Positions 61,612-64,000 of a stretch of DNA of 64,000 bases are shown piece after piece. Made by a program: the position numbers and the translations under genes. The DNA comes from NVTR01 sp036480115. Its GTDB lineage: Bacteria; Pseudomonadota; Alphaproteobacteria; Rhodobacterales; Rhodobacteraceae. The stretch spans positions 186,001 through 250,000 of the forward strand of contig CBDDAE010000002.1 in NCBI GenBank assembly GCA_965224795.1, written 5' to 3'. Below the pieces are notes generated by a model. The model was not told the DNA's origin. It did no database searches and saw only the letters and a list, made by a program, of their open reading frames with translations. Position 1 is the first letter of the stretch. Each line of letters starts with the position of its first letter.

Positions 61612-61653
61612 TATGTAAGGGCAACAAATGACAAGTTTAGTGAGAATGTCACA
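61612..61653 (-). promoter_or_regulatory. Persulfide dioxygenase promoter with Crp/Fnr-type operator
   Basis: On the minus strand TGTGACATTCTCACT (61653-61639) repeats the TGTGA-N5-TCAC design of the site at 13509-13523. A possible -10 TACATA (61617-61612) follows 21 bp later. A wider TGACA...TGTCA dyad (61629-61651) overlaps the site. The adjoining Crp/Fnr gene is the likely source of the regulator. Confidence 0.6.
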
Positions 61654-61666
61654 AAGCGCGTAAAAT

Positions 61667-62326
61667 TTATTCGCTTTTGGAAAGTTTTTTCAATGCTGCA
61701 AGGTCGGTTATCTGGACCACACCACGTGACAATTCGACCAAACCCCGGCGTTGAAATTCCTGCAATTGGCGCGAGATCACTTCGCGCGCGGTACCAAGTT
61801 CCGCAGCTAATTGCTGATGGGTGGCCGACAGGCGGTTATCATCATCTTGTAAAACCAGCAGCTTTTGTGCCAGTCGGATATCCACCCGGCGAAATGCCAG
61901 TTCATCAATAACGAAAAACAGATCAGTGATGCGCCGCGAATAAGATTGAAAAACAAACTGGCGAAATTCCGTTGAATCAGTGATCAGGTCTTCAAAGACC
62001 AGGCGTGGGATTGCGGCCGCTTTAACCTCGGTTTCCGCTATTCCCTCCGCGCTGTGATCATCATAAGCCAGCAAACAGGCAGTGGTCAGTACACAGCTTT
62101 CCCCGGCCTGCACCCGATAAAGAACGATCTCGCGCCCGGTTTCCGACTGTTGTTGCACCCGCACAGTGCCTTCCAACAGCATCAACAGGTTTTCTGGTGA
62201 CGTGCCCTGCCCGAAGACCCGCGCGCCTTTTTTCAGGGTTACTATCCGACTTTGGGCCATCAGTTTTCGCTTCAGCCGATCCGGCAGCGCGTTCAGGCCT
62301 GTGAAACGTGTGATCCAGTCTTGCAT
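61667..62326 (-). CDS. Crp/Fnr family regulator, paralogue B
   Basis: 219 residues with a cNMP-binding-like beta-roll, the single-cysteine motif YRVQAGESCVLTTACLL (Cys near 78; a second Cys follows) and a C-terminal HTH (LSATHQQLAAELGTAREVISRQL). Length and segment order match the regulator at 12854-13513. It is encoded 28 nt after the DUF302 gene, which may provide its promoter, and directly before the persulfide dioxygenase operon, its probable target. No Fnr-type Fe-S cluster motif is present; a thiol-based sulfur or redox signal is inferred. Confidence 0.9.
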   Translation of the reverse strand: MQDWITRFTGLNALPDRLKRKLMAQSRIVTLKKGARVFGQGTSPENLLMLLEGTVRVQQQSETGREIVLYRVQAGESCVLTTACLLAYDDHSAEGIAETEVKAAAIPRLVFEDLITDSTEFRQFVFQSYSRRITDLFFVIDELAFRRVDIRLAQKLLVLQDDDNRLSATHQQLAAELGTAREVISRQLQEFQRRGLVELSRGVVQITDLAALKKLSKSE

Positions 62327-62354
62327 ATCAGTGGCACCCTTTTCTGGGTGCTAC

Positions 62355-62786
62355 CTATTGCTCTGCAGCCGCGCGCGCAATGCCATCAAGCAGCGCCTGA
62401 ATTTCCTGCATTTCACCTTCGGGAAAATTTCGGTAGCCAATGGTTACCGCACCTTCGCGGTCGGCTACATAAATGCCGTAGGGGCAAAAGGCAATGTTGG
62501 CCGGGTTAATTTCCATGACCTTGCGTGACAACACGGCTGAACAGAATAAAAAGATGTCGGCGGCTTCAAACAAAACCACGTCACTGCCCAAATCAGGGCC
62601 AGTGCGGGCAAGCATTTCGCCGGAATGGGCAACAAAATCAATTACCAGACCTGCGCCGATAATTTCGCTTTCTACAGCAAATGTGGCATCGTCAAAGCTA
62701 CCGTCATAATCATATACGGTGGCATCCTGAGAAAAGCCTGGTGTGGTGAACATCGACAACGCCGCTGCCATAAGTATTTTTTTCAT
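62355..62786 (-). CDS. DUF302 family exported protein
   Basis: 143 residues from ATG 62786, behind AGGGGC. A signal peptide (KKILMAAALSMFTTPGFSQ, cleavage after about residue 20) is followed by a DUF302 core: DYDGSFDDATFAVESEIIGAG, VDFVAHSGEMLART and IAFCPYGIYVADREG. It is thus probably periplasmic. Members often sit in sulfur-oxidation loci but their activity is not known. It precedes the Crp/Fnr gene by 28 nt on the same strand. Confidence 0.85.
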   Translation of the reverse strand: MKKILMAAALSMFTTPGFSQDATVYDYDGSFDDATFAVESEIIGAGLVIDFVAHSGEMLARTGPDLGSDVVLFEAADIFLFCSAVLSRKVMEINPANIAFCPYGIYVADREGAVTIGYRNFPEGEMQEIQALLDGIARAAAEQ

Positions 62787-62813
62787 AATATTGCCCCTGA
62801 CGAATTCAAGCGG

Positions 62814-62841
62814 ATCGTAGCCCATGCCAGATTGATGTCAA
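62814..62841 (-). promoter_or_regulatory. Promoter of the DUF302-Crp/Fnr unit
   Basis: On the minus strand TTGACA (62841-62836) and TACGAT (62819-62814) are separated by 16 bp, a good sigma70-type match, 28 bp before the DUF302 start. The promoter follows the terminator of the sulfide dehydrogenase gene. Confidence 0.6.
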
Positions 62842-62856
62842 ATCACGTCCACGCCA

Positions 62857-62892
62857 CAAAAAAGGCCGCCCCACCTTTCAGTGGGACGGCCT
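62857..62892 (-). terminator. Intrinsic terminator of the sulfide dehydrogenase gene
   Basis: On the minus strand AGGCCGTCCCAC pairs with GTGGGGCGGCCT (one U-G pair) around the 6-nt loop and is followed by six Ts (62862-62857). It lies 18 nt after the stop codon. Confidence 0.9.
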
Positions 62893-62910
62893 GTTTTTCG
62901 CAGTCCAGTA

Positions 62911-63999
62911 TTAGCCAAACATGTCGGCAGAAATACCAGCGTACCAACCAACACTTTCTTCATATGTGGCTTTGCGCAAAGCGGCGTCTTCACCGGTCTT
63001 GCTGATAAAGCCATCTGTCTTGGCGATCTTTTCTTCCGTCGCCTCGTAAGATGCACCAACTTTGATGCCATCATCGGTTTCGATAAGTGACCAGCAGGTG
63101 TTTGAGAACTTGGCCGGAAATACTGGGCTGTCCGTCAAGGCACCGCGAATGGCCATGGCGCAAACCTTGGCCTGGCTGTTGGCGGAAAAGCCGGATTTCG
63201 GCATATCACCCTGAGCCGAGCTATCGCCCAACACATGGATGTTTTCATCGGCTTTACTGGCCATTGTAGCGGCGTGGACCGGGGCCCAGTTACCATCAGT
63301 TACCCCTGCAATTTCGCAAATCCGGCCAGATTTCATAGCCGGAATGACGTTGCAGACGTCAACTTTTGTAACTTCTCCATCAATAACCAATTCCATTGCA
63401 TCAGGGCGAACTTCCACATTGTCACCACCAAAGTCGGGGCCAACACGTTCGATCATACCGTCGTAATGGGTAGACCAACCATCTTCAAACAGTGCCTGCT
63501 TTGAAAATTTTTCCTTAGGATCGGCGATCAGGATTTTCGCCGTTGGATTAATTTCCTTTAGCAAGTGTGCCACCATTGAAATCCGCTCATATGGCCCAGG
63601 AGGGCAGCGGAAAGGATTTGGTGGAGCAACCATGGCGTAAGTACCGCCCGCTGGCATCGCCATGATCTGGGCTTTCAACAGCTCAGTTTGCGATCCGGCT
63701 TTGTAGGCGTGGGGCATCTTGTTTTGGCTTGTGATATCCCAACCGGCCACAGCGCCGTCAACAAAGTCAATACCGGGTGAGATCACCAAACGGTCGTACC
63801 CAATGGTAGAACCACCGGCCAGAGAAACAGTTTTAGCGTCGCGATCTACACCAACAGCCCAGTCATGGACGACATTGATACCATATTTGGCCGCCAATGT
63901 TCCGTATGAATGGCCAATCGAGGACATATCCCGAAAACCGCCCAGATAAATGTTGGAAAAGAAGCACGTGTAGTAAACCCGTGTTGGTTCGATCAATGT
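62911..63999 (-). CDS. Flavocytochrome c sulfide dehydrogenase flavoprotein (FccB/SoxF-like), 5' end outside window
   Basis: 363 residues visible; the start lies beyond the window, the open frame running to the edge (TLIEPTRVYYTCFFSN). The sequence fits FccB/SoxF: VVHDWAVGVDRDAKTV, YDRLVISPGIDF, the cysteine-bearing PPNPFRCPPGPYERISMVA and the C-terminal GDSSAQGDMPKSGFSANSQA FAD site. The flavoprotein oxidises sulfide to sulfane sulfur and passes electrons to a c-type cytochrome in the periplasm. Its FccA cytochrome partner, if present, is outside the window. It sets the sulfide theme of the neighbouring genes. Confidence 0.92.
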   Translation of the reverse strand, partial: TLIEPTRVYYTCFFSNIYLGGFRDMSSIGHSYGTLAAKYGINVVHDWAVGVDRDAKTVSLAGGSTIGYDRLVISPGIDFVDGAVAGWDITSQNKMPHAYKAGSQTELLKAQIMAMPAGGTYAMVAPPNPFRCPPGPYERISMVAHLLKEINPTAKILIADPKEKFSKQALFEDGWSTHYDGMIERVGPDFGGDNVEVRPDAMELVIDGEVTKVDVCNVIPAMKSGRICEIAGVTDGNWAPVHAATMASKADENIHVLGDSSAQGDMPKSGFSANSQAKVCAMAIRGALTDSPVFPAKFSNTCWSLIETDDGIKVGASYEATEEKIAKTDGFISKTGEDAALRKATYEESVGWYAGISADMFG

Positions 64000-64000
64000 A

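Noticed and set aside
1..64000. tRNA, rRNA, CRISPR arrays, insertion sequences or prophage
   Set aside because: No cloverleaf-like segment, spaced direct repeats, transposase, integrase or terminal inverted repeats were found by reading; gene order looks like stable core chromosome.

Overview
The window reads as a chromosomal segment of a marine-type alphaproteobacterium of the order Rhodobacterales (Roseobacter-like). The support is family resemblance and gene order: purL-bolA-grxD, zapA next to tkt and gap, infC with a non-AUG start, a tetrameric sarcosine oxidase operon, a Tpr-bamB-der operon, and several proteins I know only from this group. Genes are densely packed with many 4-8 nt overlaps. 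I see no rRNA, tRNA, insertion sequence, prophage or CRISPR array.

Layout. 1-7.1 kb: purine synthesis (purL, truncated by the window edge), the Fe-S/redox pair bolA-grxD, the division protein zapA with a coiled-coil partner, tkt, a 47-residue membrane peptide, gap, coaD and a CBS-domain protein. 7.1-12.9 kb: valine catabolism (a divergent LysR regulator, mmsA, an acyl-CoA dehydrogenase, a 3-hydroxyisobutyryl-CoA hydrolase and mmsB). 12.9-16.0 kb: a Crp/Fnr regulator, a DUF2892 membrane protein, a cytochrome P450 and a ferredoxin/flavodoxin-NADP reductase. 16.0-20.0 kb: an Ala/Glu-rich anchored protein, infC, a DUF938 methyltransferase and an ArsR-SRPBCC-DUF899-DUF1761 operon. 20-27.5 kb: a Rhodobacterales protein of unknown function, pyrC, pyrE, dnaB, a Tat-exported agmatine-deiminase-like protein, serS and a GFA protein. 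27.6-31.1 kb: der, a frameshifted bamB and a Tpr membrane protein. 31.3-36.5 kb: an RND pump pair behind a TetR-type operator. 36.5-42 kb: a methyltransferase, an Atm1-type ABC exporter, a LysM protein, a LOG-family enzyme and sodB. 42-48.2 kb: soxBDAG (sarcosine oxidase) with two unknown small membrane proteins inserted between soxB and soxD. 48.4-54.3 kb: ccmI, ruvX, DUF1289, a HAD phosphatase, dusA, an amidase and an FAH-family hydrolase. 54.3-57.2 kb: a cueR-copA copper module with a textbook 19-bp-spacer promoter. 57.3-64 kb: an AT-richer FAD oxidoreductase, then a sulfide/persulfide module (SulP transporter, DUF442 sulfurtransferase, persulfide dioxygenase, Crp/Fnr regulator, DUF302 protein and the end of a flavocytochrome c sulfide dehydrogenase).

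Main points from the hunt. (1) Two genes, infC and the tkt-gap peptide, lack AUG/GUG/UUG and appear to start at ATA behind good Shine-Dalgarno sequences. (2) Two paralogous Crp/Fnr regulators about 49 kb apart share a cysteine motif, and each lies beside a promoter carrying the same TGTGA-N5-TCAC palindrome. This suggests one sulfur/redox regulon linking DUF2892 with the persulfide dioxygenase operon. (3) bamB carries two separate +1 frameshifts. (4) A roughly 35-bp repeat recurs four times, each copy immediately behind a stop codon. (5) The ArsR operon looks leaderless, with two operators overlapping the promoter and the start codon. All functional calls rest on recognised motifs and remembered families; no database search was run.
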